A DNA stretch of 64,000 nucleotides from an uncultured Christensenella sp. (lineage in GTDB: Bacteria > Bacillota > Clostridia > Christensenellales > Pumilibacteraceae): assembly GCA_949948895.1 (NCBI GenBank), contig CATLHE010000002.1, positions 1 to 64,000 on the forward strand, read 5' to 3'. Position 1 is the stretch's first letter, and every line of letters starts with the position of its first letter. Shown piece after piece: positions 43,881 through 52,341 of this stretch. Made by a program: the position numbers and the translations under genes. The notes beneath the pieces were generated by a model. It was not told where the DNA came from. It made no database searches and saw only the letters and a program-made list of their open reading frames with translations.

Positions 43881-44210
43881 ATGGGATTTTGTTTTTCTTC
43901 GCCCGATAAAAAAGAACTGCTCGCGGACAGCCGCGAAATGGTGGAAAGCAACGCGCGCGTGCTTTCGGTGTGCGTAGAGCTTGCCGAGGGCGACTTGCAA
44001 AACGCCGTAGCCAAAGTATACGACGCGGTGAGATACATGGTGCCGAGCGCGTCGGCGGGCGCAATGCAAGCCGATAAAAAATTGGGCGCGCTTGCGGGCG
44101 ATCTCAAGATCGCGCTGAGTAAAGGCAAGGAGCGCGGACTGCTCCAAGCCGAAGATATTTTAAAGGATATGAACACCGCCATCGCGGAGCGCAATTCGTA
44201 CACGAACTGA
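43881..44210 (+). CDS. Small helical protein of unknown function
   Basis: 109 residues, almost entirely helical by sequence, starting MGFCFSSPDKKELLADSREM. No family recognised. It has three cysteines and no membrane span. AGGAG lies upstream of the ATG. It follows the SPFH gene by 68 nt and precedes the Snf7-like gene, from which it is separated by a 306-nt repeat-containing gap. By position it could be an adaptor between the SPFH scaffold and the remodelling pair, which is inference only. Confidence 0.75.
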   Translation: MGFCFSSPDKKELLADSREMVESNARVLSVCVELAEGDLQNAVAKVYDAVRYMVPSASAGAMQADKKLGALAGDLKIALSKGKERGLLQAEDILKDMNTAIAERNSYTN

Positions 44211-44241
44211 GCCGCGGAGATAGCGCACTCAACCGCATATA

Positions 44242-44513
44242 ATAGTCGCCATGGTTAGAACGACGTAAACATCACTCACAATGCTAATAGCGGTGGCGCG
44301 CATAAACAAATAGACCAAGACTGATAGGTCTTAAAAATAGCGGCGGCGCAATTGCAATGGGTTCTATGGTAATAGCCGCGTCAATATCAATCGTAACTAT
44401 AATAGCGGTGACACATTTACAATAGCTGCCATGGCAAGAACGGCGCAAATATCACCAGTAACTATAATAGCGGTGGCGCACACAAACAAATAAACCAAGA
44501 CGGATAGGTCATA
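44242..44513 (+). repeat. Imperfect direct repeats inside the island
   Basis: A ~93-bp block AATAGTCGCCATGG...GATAGGTCTTA (44242-44334) recurs at 44421-44513 as AATAGCTGCCATGG...GATAGGTCATA. The core (T)AATAGCGG(T/C)G(G/A)C(G/A)CA appears several more times between them. The last copy runs up to the start codon of the Snf7-like gene. No ORF is supported. Confidence 0.85.
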
Positions 44514-44516
44514 AAT

Positions 44517-45119
44517 ATGTTTGGAAGGAATAAGTTTAAAAAACTGAAACGCGAAGACGTAGTCGATGCGATAATACAGCTCGGCAAACAGCAGGACGAC
44601 TTAGAGAACGGCATAATGCAAAAGTCCGAAGAAGTCGAGAAACTGATGGAGCGCGGCCGCAAGGAAAAGAACCGCGACATAAAACTGCTGTGCGCCAAAA
44701 AAGTGAGCAGTCTTCAAGACGAGATAAAACGCGACACCAAGCGCGCCGCGTTTTTGCTGTACAACGTAAAACTCCTCGAAAAACTGAAAGCGGCGATAGA
44801 CGACAATCAGTTCGTAGAGAACACGTCAAAGCTCTCGCTCAACAAACTGTTAAGCGACCAGAAAGCGCTGGCGCAGTTCCTCGAAAGCGCGATAGCGACG
44901 CGCACCGCCGCGGAAGACTCGCTCGTGGAAGCGGACAGACTGTTCGAGTCGTATGAGCAAGCCGCGCAGTCTGAGGACGGTCCCATATACTCTGCGAGCA
45001 AGTCCGACGACGAGCTTCTCGCCATGTTCGAAATGCAGGACCAGCTCGATTCCGAAGCGGAGTTCGATTCCGATTTTGCCAAAGACTCGGCAAGGCAAGC
45101 GAGCCTCGAGGAAGAATAA
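44517..45119 (+). CDS. Snf7-like (ESCRT-III-type) coiled-coil protein
   Basis: 200 residues. A basic start (MFGRNKFKKLKRED) is followed by a long helical hairpin: VVDAIIQLGKQQDDLENGI (about 15-33), a stretch resembling the Snf7 turn region (MERGRKEKNRDIKLLCAKKV, 45-63) and further helices to about 148. It ends in an acidic, partly disordered tail with a short amphipathic segment (DDELLAMFEMQDQL, 164-177) in the position of an MIT-interacting motif. Basic membrane-binding core plus acidic autoinhibitory/MIM tail is the ESCRT-III layout. The Vps4-like gene begins directly after the stop. Could instead be a diverged PspA relative; the same superfamily either way. Confidence 0.75.
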   Translation: MFGRNKFKKLKREDVVDAIIQLGKQQDDLENGIMQKSEEVEKLMERGRKEKNRDIKLLCAKKVSSLQDEIKRDTKRAAFLLYNVKLLEKLKAAIDDNQFVENTSKLSLNKLLSDQKALAQFLESAIATRTAAEDSLVEADRLFESYEQAAQSEDGPIYSASKSDDELLAMFEMQDQLDSEAEFDSDFAKDSARQASLEEE

Positions 45120-46226
45120 ATGACCGAAGACAATCTCATACGCACATTCGATACGTATTTTAATAGCGCAAAAAACGCTCAGAACGCAGGCGCGTACAAC
45201 AAGGCGAAGCGCGACTATTACAGAGCGGCGGAGATCATGACCGAGCTCGCCAAAATGTCGGGCGAAAAACTCAAAGCCGCGCGCGTCGAGCGCGCCAAGC
45301 GCATAATATCGATCGCCGATTCTCTGCCCGAGTCCGAACCGATAAAGCCCGTAGCGAGAAAGACAGCGGCGCGAGGAAAGACGGATATCGCCGCGGACGA
45401 CGGCGAACCGATCAAAGCCGCCGAGATCCCCGACGTGTCGTTTGACGACGTAAAAGGTTTGGAACGCGCCAAGGAAGCGATACGCATAAAAATGATATAC
45501 CCCATGTCGCACGGCGACGTGTACGCCGCGCTCGGCAAAAAATCGGGCGGCGGCGTGCTGTTGTACGGTCCGCCGGGCACCGGTAAAACGATGATCGCAA
45601 AAGCGGCGGCGCATGAAGCTGGCGCGGTATTCTACGCCGTCAAGTGCTCTGACATCGTGAGCAAATGGGTAGGCGAGTCCGAAAAAAACATCGCCGCGCT
45701 GTTCGATACGGCAAGAAAACACGACCGCGCCATAATATTCTTCGACGAGCTCGACTCGCTGTTTTTCAAGCGCGGCAAGGACGTGCACAACGACAGACGC
45801 GTAAACGAGCTCCTGCAACAGATAGACGGGTTTTCGAGCAAGAGCTCGGGGCTCATGGTGCTGGGCGCTACCAATAACCCGTGGGCGGTAGACGACGCGG
45901 CAATGCGCCCCGGCAGGTTCAGTCAAAAAATATATATCCCGCTCCCCGACAGCGAAGCACGGGAAGCAATGATAAGAGCAAAACTCAAAAATACCAAAAC
46001 GGACGGAGCGATCGACGTAGCTAAAATAACCGCCGCGACGGACGGATTTTCGGGCGCGGACATAACCGAGCTCATTGACCGCGCAACGGACGCGCCGCTC
46101 CGCCGCTCGCTGAAAAGCGGCACGGTATGCGGGCTGACCGCCGAGGATATCGACGAAGCGCTGGACAGCGTCAAGCCGTCGGTGGACGAAGCGACGGTGG
46201 CGAGATTCGAACAGTACGACGACTAA
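45120..46226 (+). CDS. Vps4-like AAA ATPase with MIT-like N-terminal domain
   Basis: 368 residues. Residues about 5-68 form a three-helix MIT-like domain (YFNSAKNAQNAGAYNKAKRD, then YYRAAEIMTELAKMS). After a linker comes a meiotic-clade AAA core: FDDVKGLERAKEAI, Walker A GPPGTGKT (150-157), pore loop SKWVGES (181-187, with Trp183), Walker B IIFFDELDSL, arginine-finger pair R226/R227, sensor TNN (251-253), FSGADI and the C-terminal helix VKPSVDEATVARFEQY typical of Vps4/katanin. The Vps4 beta-domain insertion appears absent. ATG abuts the stop of the Snf7-like gene with no spacing. Likely disassembles that protein's polymers. Confidence 0.88.
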   Translation: MTEDNLIRTFDTYFNSAKNAQNAGAYNKAKRDYYRAAEIMTELAKMSGEKLKAARVERAKRIISIADSLPESEPIKPVARKTAARGKTDIAADDGEPIKAAEIPDVSFDDVKGLERAKEAIRIKMIYPMSHGDVYAALGKKSGGGVLLYGPPGTGKTMIAKAAAHEAGAVFYAVKCSDIVSKWVGESEKNIAALFDTARKHDRAIIFFDELDSLFFKRGKDVHNDRRVNELLQQIDGFSSKSSGLMVLGATNNPWAVDDAAMRPGRFSQKIYIPLPDSEAREAMIRAKLKNTKTDGAIDVAKITAATDGFSGADITELIDRATDAPLRRSLKSGTVCGLTAEDIDEALDSVKPSVDEATVARFEQYDD

Positions 46227-46313
46227 ATTGAAGTAAATAAGTCGAACACAGTTTTAGCGGCATATATGCGGAGCATTACAGCGTCAAAGCTGTTAGTACG
46301 TACCACAAAAACT

Positions 46314-46339
46314 AAAACTTCCTCGAAAGGGAAGTTTTT
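46314..46339 (+). terminator. Terminator of the TIR/ESCRT-like island
   Basis: AAAACTTCC (46314-46322) pairs with GGAAGTTTT (46330-46338), loop TCGAAAG, followed by T-rich sequence. It closes the island 88 nt after the AAA ATPase stop. Confidence 0.9.
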
Positions 46340-46426
46340 ATTATATGCAAAACGCCGACGACCGCGGCGTATGATAAACTCAGCCTGCGCCGCGCGAGCA
46401 TGGCAAAAGGTACTTGCGCAAAACAC

Positions 46427-46455
46427 TTGATTTTCAAGGCGGGAGCGTGTATAAT
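46427..46455 (+). promoter_or_regulatory. Promoter of the aminotransferase gene
   Basis: TTGATT (46427-46432), a 17-nt spacer and TATAAT (46450-46455). The spacer TTCAAGGCGGGAGCGTG is nearly the same as in the rsmA promoter. Confidence 0.8.
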
Positions 46456-46506
46456 AGCAGTGTGCAAAGTTCGGAGAATATTCCCGATACGCACGGAGAA
46501 CACATC

Positions 46507-47703
46507 ATGGAAATAGCAAAAAGAGCAAGACAGATCGCGCCGTCGCTCACATTGGAGATAACCGCGCGCGCGAAAAAGATGAAGGCGGACGGAATAACCG
46601 TCGTATCGTTTGCGGCGGGCGAGCCCGATTTCAATACGCCCGACTACATAATCGAAGCGGGACATAAAGCGCTCGAAATGGGCTTGACTAAGTACACGCC
46701 CGCGGCGGGCACGGCGGAACTGAAAAACGCGATATGCGAAAAACTCAAAAACGACAACGCGCTCGAATACTCGCCGTCGCAGATAGTCGTGTCCAACGGC
46801 GGCAAGCACTCGCTGTTTAACGCGTTCATGGCGATACTCGATCCCGGCGACGAGGTCATCGTTCCCGCGCCGTACTGGCTCAGCTATCCCGAGCTCGTAA
46901 AAATGGCGTCGGGCGTGCCCGTGTTTGTTCAGACCCGCCCCGAAAACAAATTCAAAATAACGGCGGCGGAGCTCGAAAAAGCCATAACCGATAAGACCAA
47001 AGCGTTTATACTCAACAACCCCAACAACCCGACGGGCGCGGTGTACACGAGAAGCGAGCTCAACGCATTGGCTTCAGTTATAGAAAAACACAATATTTAC
47101 GTAATATCGGACGAGATATACGAAAAGCTCAATTACGAGCACCGCCATCATTCGATAGCGGCATACTCGGACATACTCAAAGATCTTACTATCGTAGTGA
47201 ACGGCATGTCCAAAACGTATTCCATGACGGGCTGGCGCGTAGGCTATGCCGCGGCTAACGAGCAGATCGCTTCCGCAATGTCGAGCTTGCAGAGCCACTC
47301 CACGTCGAATGTAAACGCGGTAGCGCAGTACGCGTCGTACATAGCGCTTTCCGACAAGTATCACGGCGACGCGTTCTTGGAAGACATGCGCGCCACGTTC
47401 GACGCTAGACGCGCGCTCATGATGCTCAGGCTTTCCCGCATAGGTCTCAATTACATAGAACCGAAGGGCGCGTTTTACGTAATGGTATGCGTCAAAGAGT
47501 TTGAGGGCAAGTGCTTCGAAGGTCAGCGCATACGTTCGGCATACGATTTTGCCTCGGTGCTTTTGGAGCACGCGCAAGTCGCGGTTATTCCGTGCGAGTG
47601 CTTCGGCGCGCCCGAATATATACGCCTCTCGTATGCCGCGTCCGAAAAGGACATAGAGCGTGGACTCGATAAGATAGCGAGCTTTGTGGCGCAGCTCAGT
47701 TGA
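46507..47703 (+). CDS. Aspartate aminotransferase, class I/II PLP enzyme
   Basis: 398 residues from the ATG at 46507, preceded by GGAGA; an in-frame upstream extension lies in the promoter. Fold-type I motifs: VSFAAGEPDFNTPDYI, KYTPAAGTAEL, APYWLSYPEL, FILNNPNNPTGAVY, SDEIYEKL and the PLP-binding VNGMSKTYSMTGWRVGY with Lys236. The pattern matches the AspB-type aspartate/prephenate aminotransferases of Bacillota. It transfers the amino group between aspartate and 2-oxoglutarate in the cytosol. Substrate range is not decided by sequence. Confidence 0.92.
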   Translation: MEIAKRARQIAPSLTLEITARAKKMKADGITVVSFAAGEPDFNTPDYIIEAGHKALEMGLTKYTPAAGTAELKNAICEKLKNDNALEYSPSQIVVSNGGKHSLFNAFMAILDPGDEVIVPAPYWLSYPELVKMASGVPVFVQTRPENKFKITAAELEKAITDKTKAFILNNPNNPTGAVYTRSELNALASVIEKHNIYVISDEIYEKLNYEHRHHSIAAYSDILKDLTIVVNGMSKTYSMTGWRVGYAAANEQIASAMSSLQSHSTSNVNAVAQYASYIALSDKYHGDAFLEDMRATFDARRALMMLRLSRIGLNYIEPKGAFYVMVCVKEFEGKCFEGQRIRSAYDFASVLLEHAQVAVIPCECFGAPEYIRLSYAASEKDIERGLDKIASFVAQLS

Positions 47704-47782
47704 TAAGCGGTAGGTCGGCGCGGTTTCTTTTTATAAGCTCCCGCGCATACAAATAAAAAATAAACATCAAGGAGATATTATC

Positions 47783-48184
47783 ATGATTTCGATCATCTAC
47801 GGAGCACAGGGCAGCGGCAAGACCAAACGTCTTATCGACGCGGTAAACGCGGCATGCGACAAGGCGAGCGGCAAGGTTATTTTCATTACCGACAACGGAC
47901 AGTCGCTCGGCGTGAACCCCGGCGTAAAATTCATCAATCTTGCCGAGTACAACGTAAGCGGAGAACAGCAGTTCATAGGCTTTATCCGCGGTATGCTCGC
48001 CGCCGATTTCGATATCCAAGAGATATATATCGACGGGCTCAGCAGACTTTTGGACTGCCCCGCAGACAAGCTCAAACCCGTATTCGACGCGTTTGACGCG
48101 CTTAAAGGTCAAGTCAACTTTGTCATCACGGTTTCCGCGGATAAGCTTCCCGCGAGCCTTAAAAAATTTGCCGCTAAGGACTGA
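47783..48184 (+). CDS. Small P-loop NTPase-like protein
   Basis: 133 residues. Walker A is IYGAQGSGKTKRLI at the N-terminus; IQEIYIDGLSRLL has the place of a Walker B, and VNFVITVSADKLPASL ends the fold, an arrangement like small RecA/kinase-type ATP-binding proteins. It has no further domain. AAGGAG precedes the ATG. thrC starts two bases after its stop, so they are co-transcribed. Function unknown. Confidence 0.8.
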   Translation: MISIIYGAQGSGKTKRLIDAVNAACDKASGKVIFITDNGQSLGVNPGVKFINLAEYNVSGEQQFIGFIRGMLAADFDIQEIYIDGLSRLLDCPADKLKPVFDAFDALKGQVNFVITVSADKLPASLKKFAAKD

Positions 48185-48186
48185 TC

Positions 48187-49638
48187 ATGAAATATATATC
48201 CACCCGTAATACGGCGTCGGTCGCCTCGGCGGCAGTGAGCGTCGCAACGGGGCTTGCGCCGGACGGCGGACTGTATGTCCCGAGCGAGTTTCCCGCTCTG
48301 GACTATAAGTCGCTGTTCGGTCTCGATTATGCGGCGCGCTGCGACAAGGTTTTGCGCGCCTTTTTCGACTTTAACGTGGACGGCATCGCAAAAGAAGCAT
48401 ACGCCGCATTCGACGGCGATCCCGCGCCCGTTGTCAAGCTGGACGAAAAGTTTTTCGTGCTCGAGCTTTGGCACGGTCGCACGCACGCGTTTAAAGACAT
48501 GGCGTTGTCGGTGCTTCCGCATCTGTTGGTAGCGGCGAAAGCGGCGACGGGCGATCAATCTCATTCGCTCGTTCTCGTCGCGACGAGCGGCGATACCGGT
48601 AAAGCCGCGCTCGAAGGCTTCAAGAATATAAGCGGTACGGAGTGCTGCGTGTTCTATCCGACCGACGGCGTGAGCCGCGTGCAAAAGCTTGCCATGCAAA
48701 CGCAGGACGGCGACAACGTGTGCGTCATGGGCATAGACGGCAATTTCGACGACGCGCAGACTGCGGTCAAGAAAGCGTTTGCCGATGTAGAGCTCAACAA
48801 AAAACTCAACAAGAACGGGGTGGAGCTATCGTCCGCCAACTCCATAAATATAGGTCGGCTCGTGCCGCAGGTCGCTTACTATTTTTCGTCGTATTGCGAT
48901 CTCGTCGAAGCGGGCGAGATCAAGGCAGGCGAGAAAGTCGATTTTGTCGTACCTACGGGCAACTTCGGCAATATCCTCGCCGGATATTACGCGAAAAAAA
49001 TGGGGCTTCCCGTAAACTGCCTCGTATGCGCGTCCAATAAGAACAAAGTGCTTACCGACTTTATAGAGACGGGCATATACGACGTGAACAGGGATTTTTA
49101 CAAGACCACGAGCCCGTCGATGGATATACTCGTTTCGAGCAATCTGGAGCGGCTGTTGTTTGAGATATCGGGGCGCGACGCTCTGCTTACGGCAAACCGC
49201 ATGAACGAGCTCAAAACAAAAGGTCGCTACGAAGTGACCGAAAGCGAGATAGAAAGTATCCGCGAGACCTTCGCTTGCGGTTATGCCGACGACGACGAAG
49301 TGGCGGACGCTATCGCAGATATGTTCGACGAGTACGGATATCTTATCGATACGCACACGGCGGCGGCGTACGCGGTGGCGGCAAGGCGCGGCTATAACCG
49401 CCCCACGATAGTGGTGTCCACAGCCAACCCGTATAAGTTCGCGCCGGCGGTGCTTTCCGCGCTCGGCGCGGGCGGGCACGGCGAAGTCGATAAAAAGACG
49501 TTCGATAAGCTTTACGACGAAACGGCGATGGAAATACCCGAGTCGCTCGCAAACGTATTCGACGCGCCCGTGCGGTTTGACAAAACGATAGATAAATCCG
49601 ACGTTATCGCATTTATTTCTGAACGATTCGGAGAATAA
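48187..49638 (+). CDS. thrC: Threonine synthase
   Basis: 483 residues, the long class of threonine synthase. N-terminal signature YISTRNTASVASAAVSVATGLAPDGGLYVP, PLP-binding LWHGRTHAFKDMAL with Lys103, VATSGDTGKAALEGF, and the phosphate-binding VPTGNFGNILAGYYAKKMGLP. It converts O-phosphohomoserine to threonine. It begins 2 nt after the P-loop gene and is followed by trpS after 15 nt. No T-box or other leader is present before trpS. Confidence 0.95.
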   Translation: MKYISTRNTASVASAAVSVATGLAPDGGLYVPSEFPALDYKSLFGLDYAARCDKVLRAFFDFNVDGIAKEAYAAFDGDPAPVVKLDEKFFVLELWHGRTHAFKDMALSVLPHLLVAAKAATGDQSHSLVLVATSGDTGKAALEGFKNISGTECCVFYPTDGVSRVQKLAMQTQDGDNVCVMGIDGNFDDAQTAVKKAFADVELNKKLNKNGVELSSANSINIGRLVPQVAYYFSSYCDLVEAGEIKAGEKVDFVVPTGNFGNILAGYYAKKMGLPVNCLVCASNKNKVLTDFIETGIYDVNRDFYKTTSPSMDILVSSNLERLLFEISGRDALLTANRMNELKTKGRYEVTESEIESIRETFACGYADDDEVADAIADMFDEYGYLIDTHTAAAYAVAARRGYNRPTIVVSTANPYKFAPAVLSALGAGGHGEVDKKTFDKLYDETAMEIPESLANVFDAPVRFDKTIDKSDVIAFISERFGE

Positions 49639-49653
49639 TCAATAGGAGACGGT

Positions 49654-50661
49654 ATGGCGGAACAGCAGGAAAAAAGAAAGCGCGTGTTCTCGGCGGTCAA
49701 GCCGACGGGCAACCCGACGCTTGGGAACTATCTCGGTCCCATGCAGCATTGGGGCGGTATGTCGGACGAATACGACTGCCTTTTTGCCGTTGCCGATCTC
49801 CACGCGCTCACGGTAGCAATAGAACCCAAAGAACTCAAAGAAAACAGTCTCAGGCTGTTCGCGTTGCTCGTAGCCGTCGGGGTCGATCCCGAAAAGGCTA
49901 TCGTGTTCGTTCAGTCGCACGTGCCCGCGCACAGCGAGCTTGGCTGGATACTCAACAATTATACGATGTTCGGCGAAGCGCGGCGCATGACGCAGTTCAA
50001 GGAGAAAAGCGAGAAAGCGCCCGAAAACGTCAACGTCGGACTGTTCGATTATCCCGTGCTCATGGCGGCGGATATTTTGTTATATAAAGCAGATATAGTG
50101 CCCGTAGGCGACGATCAGATACAGCACGTGGAGCTTTGCCGCAACATAGCCGAAAGGTTTAACGGCAGGTTCGGCAACACGTTTACCGTGCCCGAATGGC
50201 AAACGCCCAAGAGCGGCGCGCGCATATATTCGCTCAGCGAGCCTACAGCTAAAATGGGCAAGTCGGACGGCGACGCGTCGGGCTCGGTTTTTATACTCGA
50301 TCCGCCCGAGACGATAATGAAAAAGTTCAAGCGCGCGGTCACCGACAGCGAAATGCGCGTCAAAGCTTCCGAGGACAAGCCCGGCATTACCAATCTGTTA
50401 AACATTTACGCCGCGGCGACGAAAACGACGGTAGAACAGGCGGAGCGCGAGTTTTGCGCGTGCGATTACGCCACGTTCAAGACCCGAGTGGGCGAGGCGG
50501 CTGTGGAAGTGCTTAGACCTGTGCGCGAAAAATACGAAAGCCTGCGCCGCGACGACGGCGCGCTCGCTTCGCTCATGAATGCAGGCGCGGAACGCGCCAA
50601 ACGCCTTGCCGCCCGCACTATGGAAAAAGTGCGTAAGCGCGTGGGGCTGTTGCCGCTTTGA
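49654..50661 (+). CDS. trpS: Tryptophan--tRNA ligase
   Basis: 335 residues, normal for bacterial TrpRS. Class I motifs: the HIGH-equivalent KPTGNPTLGNYLGPMQHW and the KMSKS-equivalent KMGKSDGDASG. It also has the tryptophan-pocket region ADILLYKADIVPVGDDQIQHVEL. It charges tRNA-Trp. AATAGGAGA precedes the ATG. It is part of a tightly spaced run with thrC and the DUF5685 gene. Confidence 0.96.
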   Translation: MAEQQEKRKRVFSAVKPTGNPTLGNYLGPMQHWGGMSDEYDCLFAVADLHALTVAIEPKELKENSLRLFALLVAVGVDPEKAIVFVQSHVPAHSELGWILNNYTMFGEARRMTQFKEKSEKAPENVNVGLFDYPVLMAADILLYKADIVPVGDDQIQHVELCRNIAERFNGRFGNTFTVPEWQTPKSGARIYSLSEPTAKMGKSDGDASGSVFILDPPETIMKKFKRAVTDSEMRVKASEDKPGITNLLNIYAAATKTTVEQAEREFCACDYATFKTRVGEAAVEVLRPVREKYESLRRDDGALASLMNAGAERAKRLAARTMEKVRKRVGLLPL

Positions 50662-50662
50662 T

Positions 50663-51547
50663 ATGTACGGGTACGTAGTTCCTGATAAATCCACGCTTCG
50701 CGCAAGCGATTTCGTGTTATACCGCGCGTTCTATTGCGGAATATGCTGCAGAACGGGCAAGAACTACGGTCAGCTCCCGCGGTTCACGACAAACTACGAT
50801 TTTGCGTTTTTGGCGGCGCTTCTTCATGACTATTCGGCGAGCGATATCGTAATAGAAGAACATAAATGCGTGCTCAACGTAGTAAAAAAGAAAGCCGTAT
50901 TGACAGAGAGCCCGCTTCTCGATAAGCTGGTCGCGGCGAATATAATGCTCGCGTACAAAAAGGCGGACGACGGCGTAATAGACGGCGACGGGTTCAAATA
51001 CCGAGTTGTACGCCGCGCGCTCAGAAAAGCGTATAAGAAAGCGTCAGCGGCGTATCCCGAAATGCAAGAAACGATAGAGCGCGGATACAAAGCCCAGCGC
51101 GCGTCGGAAAAAAACAAGATCGCGAGCATAGACCGAGCCGCCGATCCGTTTGCCTGTCTAATGCGTGAGCTTGTCGAAAAAATTTTAGACGGCAAAATCG
51201 ATGACAAACTCCGTTCTTTGTGTTATAATATAGGTAAGTTCGTCTACCTAGCCGACGCTCTGGACGATATCCAAGACGACGTAAAAGCCAAGCGGTACAA
51301 TCCGTTTGCGGCGACGTACGGTCTCGATAAAAAGAACTTCGAGGGAAGAAAACGGTTTTTCGACGCGCATAAAGAAGAGCTGACCTCATACCTCGGATCG
51401 TGCGCGGGGCGCGCCGCGGAAATGCTCGGCGGCATGCGGCTGACCCAAAGCTATTCGTTACTGCACAACATAGTGCGCGACGGACTCGGCGCCAAGATCG
51501 ACGAGCTTTTGACTTCGGATAAAAAACTGCGCCCGCCGCGAATATAG
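50663..51547 (+). CDS. DUF5685 family protein
   Basis: 294 residues from the ATG at 50663, one base after the trpS stop. N-terminal signature MYGYVVPDKSTLRASDFVLY RAFYCGICCRTGKNYG with a CxxC pair, then an all-helical fold including NYDFAFLAALLHDY, DLVEK-like helices and YLADALDDIQDDVKAKRYNP, a Asp-rich motif reminiscent of metal-binding prenyl-synthase-like folds. DUF5685 genes commonly neighbour J-domain genes in Clostridia, as here. Function not established. Confidence 0.88.
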   Translation: MYGYVVPDKSTLRASDFVLYRAFYCGICCRTGKNYGQLPRFTTNYDFAFLAALLHDYSASDIVIEEHKCVLNVVKKKAVLTESPLLDKLVAANIMLAYKKADDGVIDGDGFKYRVVRRALRKAYKKASAAYPEMQETIERGYKAQRASEKNKIASIDRAADPFACLMRELVEKILDGKIDDKLRSLCYNIGKFVYLADALDDIQDDVKAKRYNPFAATYGLDKKNFEGRKRFFDAHKEELTSYLGSCAGRAAEMLGGMRLTQSYSLLHNIVRDGLGAKIDELLTSDKKLRPPRI

Positions 51548-51692
51548 CTGTGTGGTTCGTGTCCATAAAGTCTATGCATGCGGCGCGGTTAAAAAACTAA
51601 TCGTATTTTAATGTGGATTAAAGCTTTTATTAATCTGTATATGCGTATAATATAATCGTACAAACTTGCACACGGCAAGGAAAGGAGAACAC

Positions 51693-52340
51693 ATGAAAGA
51701 TCCGTATGCGGTACTCGGATTACCGAGAGATACCGACAAAGACCTTCTCAAAGCCAAATATGACGAGCTTCACGAGCTTTACGGCGAACAGCGCTTTAAA
51801 GCGGGCGAAGCGGGTAACGAGGGCGCGCGCAAGCTTCAGGAATTGGAAGAGGCGTGGGTTCTTATTTCTTCGGACATGGACAGAACGGACAAGACCGAGG
51901 CGTTCGGCAACGATTACGGGCGTATCGACATGCTTATCCGCGACGGCAAGTATAACGAAGCGCAGGATATCCTCGATTCCATAACCGAGCGTAAAGGCGA
52001 GTGGCACTATATGCAAGCAATAGTGTTTTATAAACGCGAATGGCTGACCGAAGCCAAGACTCAGCTCGAAATGGCTATACAGGACGATCCGTCAAACGAA
52101 AAATACCGCAGTTCGCTCGACAAGCTTAAGCTTACCATGAGCGGCGGCGCGTCTTATAACGGCGCGAACGCGGGCAACAATCAGACCCCGCCGCAGAACG
52201 CGCAGTACAATAACAATCCTTACAATGGCGGTTACGAACAGCCGCCTCAGCAAGCCGACAATATGTCAAACTGCCTGAGCTCTTGCTGCTGCGCGTACTG
52301 TCTTACCGACTGCCTTTGCTCGACTTTGCGCTGCTGCTGA
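51693..52340 (+). CDS. J-domain-like protein with Cys-rich C-terminus
   Basis: 215 residues from the ATG at 51693, preceded by AAAGGAGA. The N-terminal ~65 residues begin like a J domain (KDPYAVLGLPRDTDKDLLKA) but the loop between helices II and III reads ELYGEQRF with no HPD tripeptide, so DnaK stimulation is doubtful. A TPR-like helical pair (about 75-140) follows, then an Asn/Pro/Gln-rich linker and a Cys-rich end (CLSSCCCAYCLTDCLCSTLRCC). Paired with DUF5685 upstream and coupled to the membrane protein downstream. Confidence 0.85.
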   Translation: MKDPYAVLGLPRDTDKDLLKAKYDELHELYGEQRFKAGEAGNEGARKLQELEEAWVLISSDMDRTDKTEAFGNDYGRIDMLIRDGKYNEAQDILDSITERKGEWHYMQAIVFYKREWLTEAKTQLEMAIQDDPSNEKYRSSLDKLKLTMSGGASYNGANAGNNQTPPQNAQYNNNPYNGGYEQPPQQADNMSNCLSSCCCAYCLTDCLCSTLRCC

Positions 52341-52341
52341 T

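Noticed and set aside
49600-49660. T-box leader before trpS
   Set aside because: Only 15 nt separate thrC and trpS, too short for a T-box; no specifier or antiterminator seen.
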